This document shows, in pieces, positions 50,483 to 59,365 of a stretch of DNA of 64,000 nucleotides (the stretch's first letter is position 1; each line of letters begins with the position of its first letter). Both the position numbers and the translations under genes were made by a program. Origin of the DNA: Sporofaciens musculi (GTDB taxonomy: Bacteria; Bacillota; Clostridia; Lachnospirales; Lachnospiraceae); contig NZ_WUQX01000001.1 of the NCBI RefSeq assembly GCF_009830285.1, positions 4,588,501 to 4,652,500 of the forward strand, read 5' to 3'. The notes under the pieces were generated by a model. The model was given only the letters and a program-made list of their open reading frames with translations. It had not been told where the DNA came from and ran no database searches.

Positions 50483-53290
50483 TTATAATTTTGCGATACC
50501 CTCACAGACTTCATCATACATCCGCAAAAACTCAAGGTGATTCTTTCGGATATACTTCACATCCTCTTTCTTCCCTGCATGTTCCAGTAATTTTGCATAG
50601 GCAGAAAGACGCTCTGCGCCTATGGTGAGTGATGTGCTTTTTAATGCGTGAACCTTCACAGCATAATTCGCCCAGTCAGCGGCTTCATAAAGAGCAATAA
50701 TCTCTGCCTTTTTATCCGCGCTCTGAGACTGGAACATCTGCAGCATCTCCATATAAAAATCCTCATCGCCGCAGCAGTAATCAAGCCCTATCTTGACATT
50801 GACGCCAACGCTCTTAAGACTGGTATAAGACACAGACGTTCCTCTTTCCAAAACGCCTTCTTCCAGAGCTTCATCAAGGTTACTGTTATCCTCCTGTGAT
50901 TCCTCCCTTTTCCCTGCTATGTCCATCTCTGGTGGCTTTTCCTTTTCCTCTGCTTTATTTGACACCGCTAGCTTTACTTTTTCAGCTTCTTTATCTTTCG
51001 CTGCAGGCTTCACTTTTTCAGCTTCTTTATCTTTCACCCCAGGTTTTACTTTTTCCCTTGCTTTATCTTTCATCCCAGGTTTTAATTCTTCCCCTGCTTT
51101 ATTTTTCACCTCATGCTTTACTTTCTCTTCTTTGCCTACCGCCGTCTTTGCTTTTTCAGCTTCCTTATACGTTATATCCCTTGCTACAGAGTCCACATAA
51201 ACCGTTGGCTTATGCTGAACCACCGGCGCAACGCTATAATGAATACAAGTCTCCGGCAGCACCTTGCGCAGCACCCGCTCCAAAACTGCTCGCTCAATAG
51301 GCTTCGGAATAAATTCTGAAAATCCCTCATTCCGAAACATTTCCCTGGCGCCGCTTATGGTGTTCGCTGTCAAAGCAATCACAGGGCGGTCCCTATACAT
51401 TCCATTATTCATCTCACGGATACGCTTAAGCGTTTCCACTCCGTCAAACTCTGGCATCATATGATCCAGGAAAACAATATCATAGGAAATGTTACGGCAC
51501 CTCTCAATCGCCTCTCTCCCGCTTAAACAGGTATCAACCTGTATCCCGTAACCTCCCAGAACCCCTTTTGCAACCACAAGGTTCATTTCTTCATCATCCA
51601 CAGCAAGAACTCTGACTCCATCACAGGAAAACGGCTTGCGTTCTGCAACCTGCGCCTCTTTAAATCCGTTCTCCCTCACCTCGCCGTTTAACAGGTTCAC
51701 CACAGACAGAGCTGAAAACGGCTTGCGAATCACAAGCAGCCGGCTGTCTCTGTCTGGCATAAACCCTCTCTCAGCAATCACTACTACCCGAAACTTATTC
51801 GCCAGTTCCTCATAGTAGGTCTTGTTTTCTTCATATTCCGCCTGAGCAATAAATATATGAGTCAGCTTATATGTACGCTGCAGCTTTAAAAGCCCTTCAA
51901 AATTATGAGCCTGGTATCCCTCAATGCCAAGCCCTTCCACCATATGGTGAATCAGCCTGTCATAATAACTCTTTACTTCGTCACAGCTATATTTCTCCGG
52001 CCTGAAATAGCACGCAATACAAAGCTGATCAGCATGAGCAATCTCCATGCAAGGCGCATCGTCCGCCACCCCCTGGGGAATCGTAATATGAGCCTTAAGC
52101 CCCTCGTTCCCTTTGCCGTCAAAATAAATAAAACCTCCCATGGCATTGAGAAGCCCTCTCGCAATTGGAAGGCCAAGACCAAGGCCGCCTACCAAACGTC
52201 TGGTTCCCGAATCGGCCTGATAAAAATCATCATACATCTGGGTAATCTGAGAATCCGTCATTCCAATGCCGGTATCAGAAATATCTATAATCAGATTGAC
52301 TCCATAACTCTCCCGTCTAAATTCCACACAGACACAGATACCGCCGCTCTCTGTAAACTTAATGGAATTCTCCACCAGAATTTTTAGTACATGTGAAATC
52401 TTCTCCGCATCCCCGATAAGGATTGACGGAAGCTTGGGATCAATATCAAATACCATCTCCAACTGATTCCTGCTGTTTTGCACCGCCATAATGGTAAGTA
52501 CGTCATTCAGTAACGAAGTAAACCTGTATTCCTCCTTTGCCGGTGAAAGCGTCCCCTCTACAATCTCCGTGTAGTCAAGCATATTGTTGATAAGATTAGA
52601 AAGACGCCTGCCCGCCATACGAATGGACTTGACATCTTCCCTCATCTCCGGAGAAATATCCTTATCCTGCAAAACCTCGCTGATTCCAATTACCATGTTA
52701 ATTGGAGTCCGAAGCTCATGAGATACATTTGACAGGAAAACCGCATTCTGCTTTCCCGCTGTCTCTAACTGGGCAAATGTTTCCTCATGCTTTTTTCTTT
52801 CTTCCAGCCTATTATTAATCCGATAGCGCGCAATCCCCGTCGCACCTGCCACCACTGCCGCTCCCAGTATTAAACGCATAATTACCCGATCTCCCGGAGA
52901 AACCGCTATGGAACGCAGCAGCCAGATTTGATAAACCATTTCCACTAAGTACAAAGCGACCGTCATACACAACAGCCGCTTTCTGTCAAACAAGGAAAAA
53001 ATAAGAATCAAGATACATGCCACAGCCGGAATATCAAATATGATACCCCGATGTACACCGAAAAAGAAGAATTCACCCAACATTAATCCAGCGCACAGAT
53101 TCTCATACAATATCTCTGAACCACTTCTTCCAATGTGAAGAAACCACACGCTGAACATTCCGGCAATAATTAATGGAACCATCCAAGGCTCCCACGCCAT
53201 TGTAAGCGTCATCATAACCAGCATTACGCTGAATACTGTGACGATGACAGCCAGAAGCAGATGTTTACTTGTCTGCCTTTTCGTTCTCAT
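50483..53290 (-). CDS. hybrid histidine kinase with pseudo-receiver, receiver and HPt
   Basis: A 935-residue membrane kinase with about five or six N-terminal helices (10-155), phospho-His191 (NVSHELRTP), HATPase (ENSIKFTESG, DTGIGMTD, GGLGLGLPIA), a degenerate receiver-like segment (420-540, no phospho-Asp but a RKPFSA Lys), a true receiver with Asp609 (DIVFLDHMMPEFDG), a charged 12-residue-repeat linker (719-790), and a C-terminal HPt with His881 (VHALKSTSLTIGA). Its start overlaps the receiver gene stop as ATGA, so translation is coupled. The HPt is the only one in the operon and could serve both kinases. Confidence 0.92.
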   Translation of the reverse strand: MRTKRQTSKHLLLAVIVTVFSVMLVMMTLTMAWEPWMVPLIIAGMFSVWFLHIGRSGSEILYENLCAGLMLGEFFFFGVHRGIIFDIPAVACILILIFSLFDRKRLLCMTVALYLVEMVYQIWLLRSIAVSPGDRVIMRLILGAAVVAGATGIARYRINNRLEERKKHEETFAQLETAGKQNAVFLSNVSHELRTPINMVIGISEVLQDKDISPEMREDVKSIRMAGRRLSNLINNMLDYTEIVEGTLSPAKEEYRFTSLLNDVLTIMAVQNSRNQLEMVFDIDPKLPSILIGDAEKISHVLKILVENSIKFTESGGICVCVEFRRESYGVNLIIDISDTGIGMTDSQITQMYDDFYQADSGTRRLVGGLGLGLPIARGLLNAMGGFIYFDGKGNEGLKAHITIPQGVADDAPCMEIAHADQLCIACYFRPEKYSCDEVKSYYDRLIHHMVEGLGIEGYQAHNFEGLLKLQRTYKLTHIFIAQAEYEENKTYYEELANKFRVVVIAERGFMPDRDSRLLVIRKPFSALSVVNLLNGEVRENGFKEAQVAERKPFSCDGVRVLAVDDEEMNLVVAKGVLGGYGIQVDTCLSGREAIERCRNISYDIVFLDHMMPEFDGVETLKRIREMNNGMYRDRPVIALTANTISGAREMFRNEGFSEFIPKPIERAVLERVLRKVLPETCIHYSVAPVVQHKPTVYVDSVARDITYKEAEKAKTAVGKEEKVKHEVKNKAGEELKPGMKDKAREKVKPGVKDKEAEKVKPAAKDKEAEKVKLAVSNKAEEKEKPPEMDIAGKREESQEDNSNLDEALEEGVLERGTSVSYTSLKSVGVNVKIGLDYCCGDEDFYMEMLQMFQSQSADKKAEIIALYEAADWANYAVKVHALKSTSLTIGAERLSAYAKLLEHAGKKEDVKYIRKNHLEFLRMYDEVCEGIAKL
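50921..51136 (-). repeat. six 36-bp tandem repeats in the hybrid kinase gene
   Basis: Residues 719-790 are six 12-mers of the form K-x-x-E-K-V-K-P-x-x-K-D (for example KAREKVKPGVKD and KEAEKVKPAAKD). The DNA repeats every 36 bases. They form a Lys/Glu-rich, Pro-kinked linker between the receiver and the HPt; copy number may vary among strains. Confidence 0.88.
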
Positions 53291-53649
53291 TCCTTCTCAA
53301 GCTCCTTTGCAACTCGTTTTAGTAATTCCTTGGGGAAAAATGGTTTTTTGAGGTAATTTGCAGCGCCCAGCCTGATCGCATTCATAACGTCATCCTCATA
53401 ACCCGATGCAGTCAGAAAAATTACGGGAAGCTCCGCTGCAATCTCTTTCATACGCTCAAATGTCTCAATACCGTTCATCTCCGGCATTGCAATGTCAAGA
53501 AGAACCAGATCTATCTTTTCACCCTTCATCTTATTCAGTGCTTCTTTGCCGGACTCTGCAAGAAGCACATTGTACTGCTTCTCCAAAATCCTTTTCGTCA
53601 GCATCAAATTCATTGCGTCGTCATCCACGACTAAAATACGTTTCTTCAT
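53287..53649 (-). CDS. single-domain response regulator (CheY-like)
   Basis: A 120-residue receiver with no output domain. Acidic pocket ILVVDDDAMN, phospho-Asp in LVLLDIAMPEMNG (near residue 52), the Thr/Ser of VIFLTAS and the Lys of YLKKPF. It is the first gene of the phosphorelay operon, starting 50 bases after a good promoter and overlapping the next kinase gene by four bases. It may shuttle phosphate to the HPt of that kinase or act on a protein target directly. Confidence 0.95.
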   Translation of the reverse strand: MKKRILVVDDDAMNLMLTKRILEKQYNVLLAESGKEALNKMKGEKIDLVLLDIAMPEMNGIETFERMKEIAAELPVIFLTASGYEDDVMNAIRLGAANYLKKPFFPKELLKRVAKELEKE

Positions 53650-53698
53650 ATCTGCCTCCCTCTTTGCTCTTAGAGATTACCGAATCCCTGATAGATAT

Positions 53699-53727
53699 AT
53701 TGTAAAGCAGAGCCTGAAGAAAATCAA
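53699..53727 (-). promoter_or_regulatory. sigma-A promoter of the phosphorelay operon
   Basis: On the minus strand TTGATT (53727-53722), 17-base spacer, TACAAT (53704-53699). Confidence 0.75.
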
Positions 53728-53743
53728 GTGTAACAAATACCAT

Positions 53744-54571
53744 CTATTTCTCATATAGAAATTTTTCAGGAAGGTTTACCTTAAAATCTACTGCAAGATC
53801 TCTGAAATTTTGCGCAGAAATCGTCTGCTGTTTGTCCTGTCTCATAGACAGCACCTTCACCAAAATCTCGGCAGATTTTTCCACTGTATGCATTAGGCCA
53901 AAGGTCAAATCAAAATCCTCACCAGATACAAACATGCCATGATGGGCCCAGATTGCCACGTCATAGCGCTTCATCAATTCACTGGTCGCCACCGCAATCT
54001 CTCTGCCGCCCGGCACCATCCAGCCCACTACCCCAATTCCGTCCGGAAATACCACTGGACATTCCGTCGCCATCTCCCAAAGCTCTCTGGTAAATATTTC
54101 ATCCTTTAAAGGCAATACAAATGTAAGGGCAATCACATTTGCAGGATGGGCATGGTAAATGACCCTGTGCTTCCCCCCTGTTGCCGCCATCTTCACCTCA
54201 TGGTTCATCAGATGGCTAGGAAACTCACTGGTAGGTCTTCCTCCATTCACAAGTCCCCAGCAAATACGGTACTTCTCACCTGTCTCATCAATTTCCACAA
54301 TCGCCAGTGAATCCTCTGGCATTAAAATTGTATTGCGGAAATATTTGCCGCTTCCTGTTACCAGAAAAAAATCTGCCGAAAGCTTTGGAACAGAAGTCCC
54401 AATTTCCTTCCACTCCCCGTCTGTACATAAATCTTCTCTTACAGCCTCTACTTCCTCCTGTTTGATTCGGTAGGTTAAGTTTCCTCCATTTCTTTCATGC
54501 CATCCCTGCTCCCATCCATCATTACACATACGAATAAATCCCTGAACAAATCCTGCTTCTAATACCTTCAT
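53744..54571 (-). CDS. rhaD: rhamnulose-1-phosphate aldolase
   Basis: A 275-residue class II aldolase that splits rhamnulose 1-phosphate into DHAP and lactaldehyde. Landmarks: WHERNGGNLTYRI near the start, LVTGSGKYFRN, NGGRPTSEFPSHL, and zinc ligands in YHAHPANVIALT and WAHHGMFVSG. Length is normal for RhaD. ATG at 54571 has AAAGGA eight bases upstream. It follows rhaB by 14 bases. The isomerase gene rhaA is not in this operon. Confidence 0.95.
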   Translation of the reverse strand: MKVLEAGFVQGFIRMCNDGWEQGWHERNGGNLTYRIKQEEVEAVREDLCTDGEWKEIGTSVPKLSADFFLVTGSGKYFRNTILMPEDSLAIVEIDETGEKYRICWGLVNGGRPTSEFPSHLMNHEVKMAATGGKHRVIYHAHPANVIALTFVLPLKDEIFTRELWEMATECPVVFPDGIGVVGWMVPGGREIAVATSELMKRYDVAIWAHHGMFVSGEDFDLTFGLMHTVEKSAEILVKVLSMRQDKQQTISAQNFRDLAVDFKVNLPEKFLYEK

Positions 54572-54585
54572 CCTCATTTTCCTTT

Positions 54586-56016
54586 CTATAATACCACTGT
54601 TTCCGATTTCTGCTGCGGCTGATACTCTTTTATTTCAAATGACTCATAAACACATTTTCTAGCCGCCGAAAGCCCCATAAATTCTCCTGCTTTAATAAGC
54701 TGGGCCATAAGATTCCCGATTGCTGTCGCCTCTGTGGGCCCTGCATAGACCTTCTTCCCTGTAGCGTCTGCTGTAAGCTGGTTGAGATACTCCGCATTCG
54801 CGCCTCCTCCAATAATATGAATACTGTCATACCTTTTTTCGGTCAGCCTCTCCAGCTCCCTGACAGTAACGCCATAACAGTCAGCCAGACTGCGATAGAT
54901 TACTGCCGCCATTTCTCCCGTCGTTTCAGGCACTCTCTGCCCTGTCCTTCTGCAATAATCCTGTATCTCCTTCCTCATGCTGTCAGGCGCCATAAAACAA
55001 CCGTCGTTTGCATCCACACGGGATGGGAAATCCTGATTTTCCTTTGCCATGCCGCACAACTGAGCAAAGGAATATTCATCCTTCAATTCATGCCGCACAG
55101 ACTGTATCATCCACAGTCCCATAATATTTTTCAGATACCTGAACCGATAATCATAACCGCCCTCGTTGGTCATATTTGCTTTTCTGCTCTCTTTGCCGCA
55201 GTCTGCTTTTTTCAGCTCAACTCCCATAAGGGACCAGGTTCCCGAACTGATATAAAGTCCGTCTCCGTTCTCTTTTGGAAGGGCCATTACTGCAGACGCC
55301 GTATCATGGCTGCTGCAAAGAACCACCTTGCAGTCAAATCCTACCTCCTTTGAAACCTCCTTTGAAAGAAAACCAACCTCTGTTCCGGACATCTTAAGGG
55401 GAAGGAAGATGTCCGTCGGATATCCCAATATCTGAAGCAATTCTTTATCCCACTGTTTGGTATCCGGACTTACAAGCTGCGTAGACGTAGCGTTCGTGTA
55501 TTCTGAAACCTTCTTGCTAGTGAGGCAGAAGCTAAAATAGTCTGGAAGCATCAAGAATGTTTTTGCCATCCTGAGTATTTCCGGTCTTTGAAGCCGGTCC
55601 GCCATTAACTGATAAATCGTATTAAACATCTGCTTCTGGATTCCTGTCCTTGCATACAATTCATTTTCCGGAATCAAACGATATACTTCATCATCACACC
55701 CTGCTGTTCTTTCATCCCGATAGCCATAGACATCTCCAAGAACCCTGTCCTTTTCATCCAAAAGTACATAATCTACTGCCCATGTGTCAATCGACATACT
55801 CTCTGGAATCTTCCCAAGCCTTACACATTCCCTCATACCATTCTTAATCTCACCCAGAAGATACTCTACATCCCACAAAAGTCTGCCGTCCTTATTTGTC
55901 ATTCCATTTGCAAAGCGATAGATTTCTGTAATCTTAAGATTTCCCTCCTCCATGTGCCCTAATATGTGCCTTCCGCTGGATGCCCCTATGTCTACGGCGA
56001 GAAAATACCTGCTCAT
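54586..56016 (-). CDS. rhaB: rhamnulokinase
   Basis: A 476-residue FGGY-family kinase that phosphorylates L-rhamnulose. N-terminal ATPase motif FLAVDIGASSGRHILG, DTWAVDYVLLD, GYRDERT, then in the second half SSHDTASAVMALP, SSGTWSLMG and IIGGGANAEYLNQLTAD. The start at 56016 has AGGAGGG six bases upstream; an ATG six bases earlier is too close to that site. It heads rhaB-rhaD, opposite the AraC regulator. The -10 near 56070 is good but the -35 is poor, consistent with activator dependence. Confidence 0.95.
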   Translation of the reverse strand: MSRYFLAVDIGASSGRHILGHMEEGNLKITEIYRFANGMTNKDGRLLWDVEYLLGEIKNGMRECVRLGKIPESMSIDTWAVDYVLLDEKDRVLGDVYGYRDERTAGCDDEVYRLIPENELYARTGIQKQMFNTIYQLMADRLQRPEILRMAKTFLMLPDYFSFCLTSKKVSEYTNATSTQLVSPDTKQWDKELLQILGYPTDIFLPLKMSGTEVGFLSKEVSKEVGFDCKVVLCSSHDTASAVMALPKENGDGLYISSGTWSLMGVELKKADCGKESRKANMTNEGGYDYRFRYLKNIMGLWMIQSVRHELKDEYSFAQLCGMAKENQDFPSRVDANDGCFMAPDSMRKEIQDYCRRTGQRVPETTGEMAAVIYRSLADCYGVTVRELERLTEKRYDSIHIIGGGANAEYLNQLTADATGKKVYAGPTEATAIGNLMAQLIKAGEFMGLSAARKCVYESFEIKEYQPQQKSETVVL

Positions 56017-56090
56017 GTTCATCCCTCCTAAAAAGTAATGTAGACTTTTCCTTCTCTAAGGGTTATTATATAAAAAAACAAACCGGAAAT

Positions 56091-56123
56091 TAAGGTCATA
56101 CCCAGACAAAAATAGGGACCTTA
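56091..56123. promoter_or_regulatory. candidate rhamnose operator between rhaB and the AraC gene
   Basis: TAAGGTC (56091-56097) and GACCTTA (56117-56123) form an inverted repeat with a 19-base spacer. It sits just upstream of the likely rhaB -35 and 25 bases before the regulator start, the expected place for an AraC-type dimer site. Confidence 0.6.
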
Positions 56124-56147
56124 TTTGCATTTTTGTGAGGATATATC

Positions 56148-57107
56148 ATGAATCAGATACTCTTAGACAGTCTAAGAAAAATTACGGAAGAAGAAAACGC
56201 AATCCTCCACGGCAGTTCAAGTGTACAAAAGAAGCTCTATACATCAAAAAAGGAGTTTGTGATTGACAATGCAAAGCTGTTAGAACGGGGACATCTGATT
56301 GAGCTTCGTCCCCATACGCGTTTTGTCCATTTCCCCAGACACCGCCATAATTATGTGGAGATGGTGTATATGTGCAGCGGAACCACCACGCACATTATTA
56401 ATAATACTGACCGAATCAAACTGAACGCCGGAGATCTTCTCTTTTTAAACCAGAACGCAACTCAGGAGATTTTTCCTGCAAAGGAGGAGGACATAGCAGT
56501 AAACTTCATTATTCTTCCAGAATTCTTTGACTGTGCGCTCACTATGATTGAGCGCGACAATGTGCTGCGTAATTTTCTGATTTCTACTCTATCAGAGGAT
56601 ACCTCCCAGATTAGCTATCTGCACTTTGAGACGAAAGAAATCCTTCCAATCCAGAATCTCATTGAAAATATGCTCTGGACTCTTATTGATAAAAAGCCAA
56701 ATATGAATACCATTAATCAGATTACAATGGGGCTTGTTTTTATGAATCTGTCTGCATTTGGCGAGTCTATTATGAAAAAGCATCCCGGCAGCTATGAACA
56801 GGACTTGATCTTCCGTATCTTAAAGTATATTGAAACCCATTATAAATCAGGAACACTGGCAGATATCTCCACTGAAATAAAGCTGCCGAATTATCAGGTA
56901 AGCCGTCTGCTGAAAAAATATACCGGACATACCTTTAAGGAATTGCTGCAGCAGCAAAAGCTGCAGCAGGCAGTATATTTGTTGTCCCAGACCAATCTGT
57001 CTATTGATGCAGTTATCGGCGCGGTTGGGTATAATAACAGCAGTTTCTTCTACCGCATATTTCGAGAGAAGTATGGGTATTCACCTGGGGAATACCGGAA
57101 ATTGTAA
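56148..57107 (+). CDS. AraC family regulator, probable rhamnose activator
   Basis: A 319-residue protein with an N-terminal cupin-like sensing domain (PHTRFVHFPRHRHNYVEMVY, LLFLNQNATQEIFP) and a C-terminal double helix-turn-helix (ILKYIETHYKSGTLADIS, LPNYQVSRLLKKYTGHTFKE, LLSQTNLSIDAVIGAVGYNN, SFFYRIFREKYGYSPGEYRK). These are the two HTH motifs and the usual C-terminal signature. Divergent from rhaBD with a shared 131-base control region, so a RhaR/RhaS-like role is the natural inference. Rhamnose as ligand is not proven. Confidence 0.92.
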   Translation: MNQILLDSLRKITEEENAILHGSSSVQKKLYTSKKEFVIDNAKLLERGHLIELRPHTRFVHFPRHRHNYVEMVYMCSGTTTHIINNTDRIKLNAGDLLFLNQNATQEIFPAKEEDIAVNFIILPEFFDCALTMIERDNVLRNFLISTLSEDTSQISYLHFETKEILPIQNLIENMLWTLIDKKPNMNTINQITMGLVFMNLSAFGESIMKKHPGSYEQDLIFRILKYIETHYKSGTLADISTEIKLPNYQVSRLLKKYTGHTFKELLQQQKLQQAVYLLSQTNLSIDAVIGAVGYNNSSFFYRIFREKYGYSPGEYRKL

Positions 57108-57138
57108 AAAATTATACCTTGCTGGATGAAGTCCACCC

Positions 57139-57173
57139 ACCCGAAGGGTATGCTTTACGGTGTGCCCTTGGGT
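57139..57173 (+). terminator. imperfect hairpin after the AraC gene
   Basis: ACCCGAAGGG (57139-57148) pairs with CCCTTGGGT (57165-57173) with one bulge. T tract weak. A likely terminator at the border of the remnant-rich patch. Confidence 0.45.
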
Positions 57174-57224
57174 ATACCTTTGTATTACTACCGCCAATTT
57201 AACAAATGAGAATTTACATCGCAG

Positions 57225-57482
57225 TTATTTTTTCAGAAAATCACTAAATTCCTTCAATTCCTTTTTTGTATTTTCTGAAAGTCTGTTATATTCTGTATCA
57301 TGAATTGCTCCCTCTAATGTATATAAATGTACCAGACACACATTTGGATATTTCTGCTTTAGCTTAAGAAATGCACCTTTTGCACCTACCTCAATAAGTT
57401 TCTCAGAAGATTCAATACCAACAGCTCTCAGCTTATTGGCCATTTCTTTACCAATATTCATCATTGATGTTAATTCTGACAT
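57225..57482 (-). CDS. TfoX C-terminal-domain protein
   Basis: An 85-residue protein with the TfoX_C fold: MSELTSMMNIGKEMANKLRA, VGIESSEKLIEVGAKGAFL and NVCLVHLYTLEGAI. This helix-hairpin-like domain forms the second half of Sxy/TfoX in other bacteria but occurs alone in many Firmicutes. The start at 57482 follows GGAGA by five bases. It has no competence genes around it; the neighbour upstream is a broken acetyltransferase. Function unknown. Confidence 0.88.
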   Translation of the reverse strand: MSELTSMMNIGKEMANKLRAVGIESSEKLIEVGAKGAFLKLKQKYPNVCLVHLYTLEGAIHDTEYNRLSENTKKELKEFSDFLKK

Positions 57483-57509
57483 ATTAATCTCCAACTCTCC
57501 TTAATTTAC

Positions 57510-57986
57510 TTATCCTTCCAAGCTTCGCAAATTCTCAATTTGACCTGCTTGAATCGCCGCAATGTTTTTCTTAATTCTGTTTTCAGACCAGTTCCACCAT
57601 TGAAGTTTCAATAATTCAGAAATTACATCATCTGAAAACCGTTTTCGTATCGGTTTTGCCGGAACACCTCCAACAATAGTATAAGGCGGTACATCTTTTG
57701 TAACAACTGCTCGTGTACCAATAATCGCTCCATCACCAATTGTGACACCAGATAGAATAATCGCTTCAAAGCCAATCCAAACATCATTGCCGATTATAAT
57801 ATTGCCCTTGTTGTCCCATGCGCTTGCAATCTCTTTTACGTCCAATTCCCATTCCTCAAAAAATATCGGAAATGGATATGTTGAAAGTGAAGACATTGCA
57901 TGATTTGCACTGGTAAACAAAAACTTTGCTCCACAAGCAATCGAACAGAAGCGACTATATCGGTTACTACAATGCAGCGTCTCACT
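57510..57986 (-). pseudogene. 5'-truncated CatB/Vat-type acetyltransferase
   Basis: The frame is open from 57986 but has no ATG before the homology. From about 57965 it reads RFCSIACGAKFLF then TSANHAMSSLS, which is inside the left-handed helix of xenobiotic acetyltransferases. It continues to IIIGNDVWIGFEAIILSGV, GTRAVVTKDVPPYTIVGG and VPAKPIRKRF. About 50 N-terminal residues of the usual 210 are missing. A TGA follows ATGAAG just upstream where a good GGAGG lies, so no full protein is made. A TTG inside (57920) would start past the truncation. The active His is retained, so a shorter product cannot be fully excluded. Confidence 0.75.
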
Positions 57987-58045
57987 TCATACCTCCATTA
58001 ACTTTAATTTGCAGATTTGATTATATCGTGTCTGTTCTCAGTTTA

Positions 58046-58264
58046 TCATACTACATAGCCCGCCTCATTTAATAATTCTAATGACCTTTTATAAAGCGGG
58101 TCTAACTCACACCCACAACTGCCACATTCTCTATCTGCTTGTTTGATAGAAGCAATGAGCGTATCTTTATCACATTCCCCCTTCAACCACGCATGTGCAG
58201 GAACAGAAATCAAATCCCATCCAGATGCTGCAAATTTTTCCATAATACTTCTCAATTCCTCCAT
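58046..58264 (-). CDS. small conserved protein with Cys-rich patch
   Basis: A 72-residue soluble protein, MEELRSIMEKFAASGWDLIS then KQADRECGSCGCELDPLYKR. The CxxCxC group could bind metal, but no family is assigned. AAAGGA lies nine bases upstream of the ATG. It follows the KTR remnant, with the same orientation as the MarR-PNPOx unit. The conserved look and ribosome binding site favour a real gene. Confidence 0.65.
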   Translation of the reverse strand: MEELRSIMEKFAASGWDLISVPAHAWLKGECDKDTLIASIKQADRECGSCGCELDPLYKRSLELLNEAGYVV

Positions 58265-58279
58265 AATGTTTCATCCTTT

Positions 58280-58451
58280 CTAATTTTGATAATCTTTAAT
58301 GACTCTTACATCTAAATCTTTCGCATCAACTAAACTTTCCTGTCTGGACTTAGGAGAATACATCAAAAAAATGCTTTCGTTCTGTATCCTCTCTAACTCT
58401 GTTTCAGATTTTATTTCCGCAAACAGGACAAAATATCCATTCTGCTGCCAT
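58280..58451 (-). pseudogene. cysteine-rich KTR-domain protein remnant
   Basis: On the minus strand from the ATG at 58451 the frame reads MAAEWIFCPVCGNKI, then an in-frame TGA, then NRVREDTERK. After a T run a one-base frameshift restores homology: YSPKSRQESLVDAKDLDVRV then IKDY. Intact KTR proteins have EWILCPVCGNKTR, IREDTEL and YCPKCRQETLI. So there is one nonsense codon, one frameshift, and both Cys of the second pair are Ser. KTR genes often travel with integrative elements. Confidence 0.8.
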
Positions 58452-58879
58452 TACGCTAAATCCTCAACATTAAAACTTTCTGTTTTTAAATCACAATAAT
58501 GCCTGCCCTTTATTGCTGTAAATCTCAATACGCAATAGTCTGGGTCAGTTACCCCCTGCTTATAATACATAGTATCCCCTGTACACCAGATTTCCCGCTT
58601 TATATCATCATCCTGCAAAACTTCCATTGTACCTGTCAGCATAATGCCTTCAAACTTAAAACGTCCTCTATTATAAGAATAGATACTTGCCTTTGGATTC
58701 CCCATAAACTGCTGTGTACGCATGGAAGATGTATTGGTCGAAAAATAAAAGCAATTTCCCTCTATTTTGCGTGGTGTAAACATTGCTTTCATATTGGGAA
58801 AACCATCTTCATCCACAGAACCGATAAATATTGTTTTTTGTTTTTGGATAAATTCAATGATATGTCGTCTTGTTTTCAT
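58451..58879 (-). CDS. pyridoxamine-phosphate-oxidase-fold flavin-binding protein
   Basis: A 142-residue split-barrel protein. IGSVDEDGFPNMKAMFTPRK is the flavin-binding strand, followed by FYFSTNTSSMRTQQFMGNPK and ASIYSYN, typical of the general-stress-protein-26 / PNPOx-like family that binds FMN or F420-like flavins. It is downstream of the MarR gene by 23 bases, so it is probably repressed by it. The substrate is unknown. Its TAA stop overlaps the start of the KTR remnant. Confidence 0.88.
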   Translation of the reverse strand: MKTRRHIIEFIQKQKTIFIGSVDEDGFPNMKAMFTPRKIEGNCFYFSTNTSSMRTQQFMGNPKASIYSYNRGRFKFEGIMLTGTMEVLQDDDIKREIWCTGDTMYYKQGVTDPDYCVLRFTAIKGRHYCDLKTESFNVEDLA

Positions 58880-58902
58880 TGGAAATCCTCCTTGCTTTAA
58901 AA

Positions 58903-59343
58903 TTATTTGCTTGAATGCAGATTTTTTATCAAGGTTTCAAGTATTCGGGCAAGATACTGTTCAAATTGATTCTGCTCCTTTTCCGAAAAACCTTCATAAA
59001 ATAAAATGTTCATTTGCTGAGATACAACTTCATATTTTGCTTGTAATGATTTTGCATACTCTGTAAGCGACACAATGGTCTGACGGCGATTCTTAGGATT
59101 AATATTCCTTTCCACAATTCCCTTATTAACCATACCATTTATTACTACAGATACTGTGTTTTTAGCAAGGGAGGTTTTTTCACTTATTTCGCTGATGGTA
59201 AGATTATCTGTTTTCCATAAAACAAATAAGATTCTTCCCTGTCCACCACTTATTTCAATGTCATTTTCAAGTAATAATCTTTCAAAAATCCGATCTTGAA
59301 GCTGTTTTATCTGCGTAATATAAAATCCACCATTTGTTTCCAA
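58903..59343 (-). CDS. MarR family regulator
   Basis: A 146-residue winged-helix repressor: ISGGQGRILFVLWKTDNLTI, EISEKTSLAKNTVSVVINGM, VNKGIVERNINPKNRRQTIV and the C-terminal dimer helices. The start is TTG at 59343 with GGAGG seven bases upstream; no better ATG exists. It precedes the PNPOx-like gene in one unit and has a palindromic operator candidate directly upstream. Inducer unknown. Confidence 0.92.
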   Translation of the reverse strand: METNGGFYITQIKQLQDRIFERLLLENDIEISGGQGRILFVLWKTDNLTISEISEKTSLAKNTVSVVINGMVNKGIVERNINPKNRRQTIVSLTEYAKSLQAKYEVVSQQMNILFYEGFSEKEQNQFEQYLARILETLIKNLHSSK

Positions 59344-59365
59344 TCAGCCGCCTCCAATCCCATTA

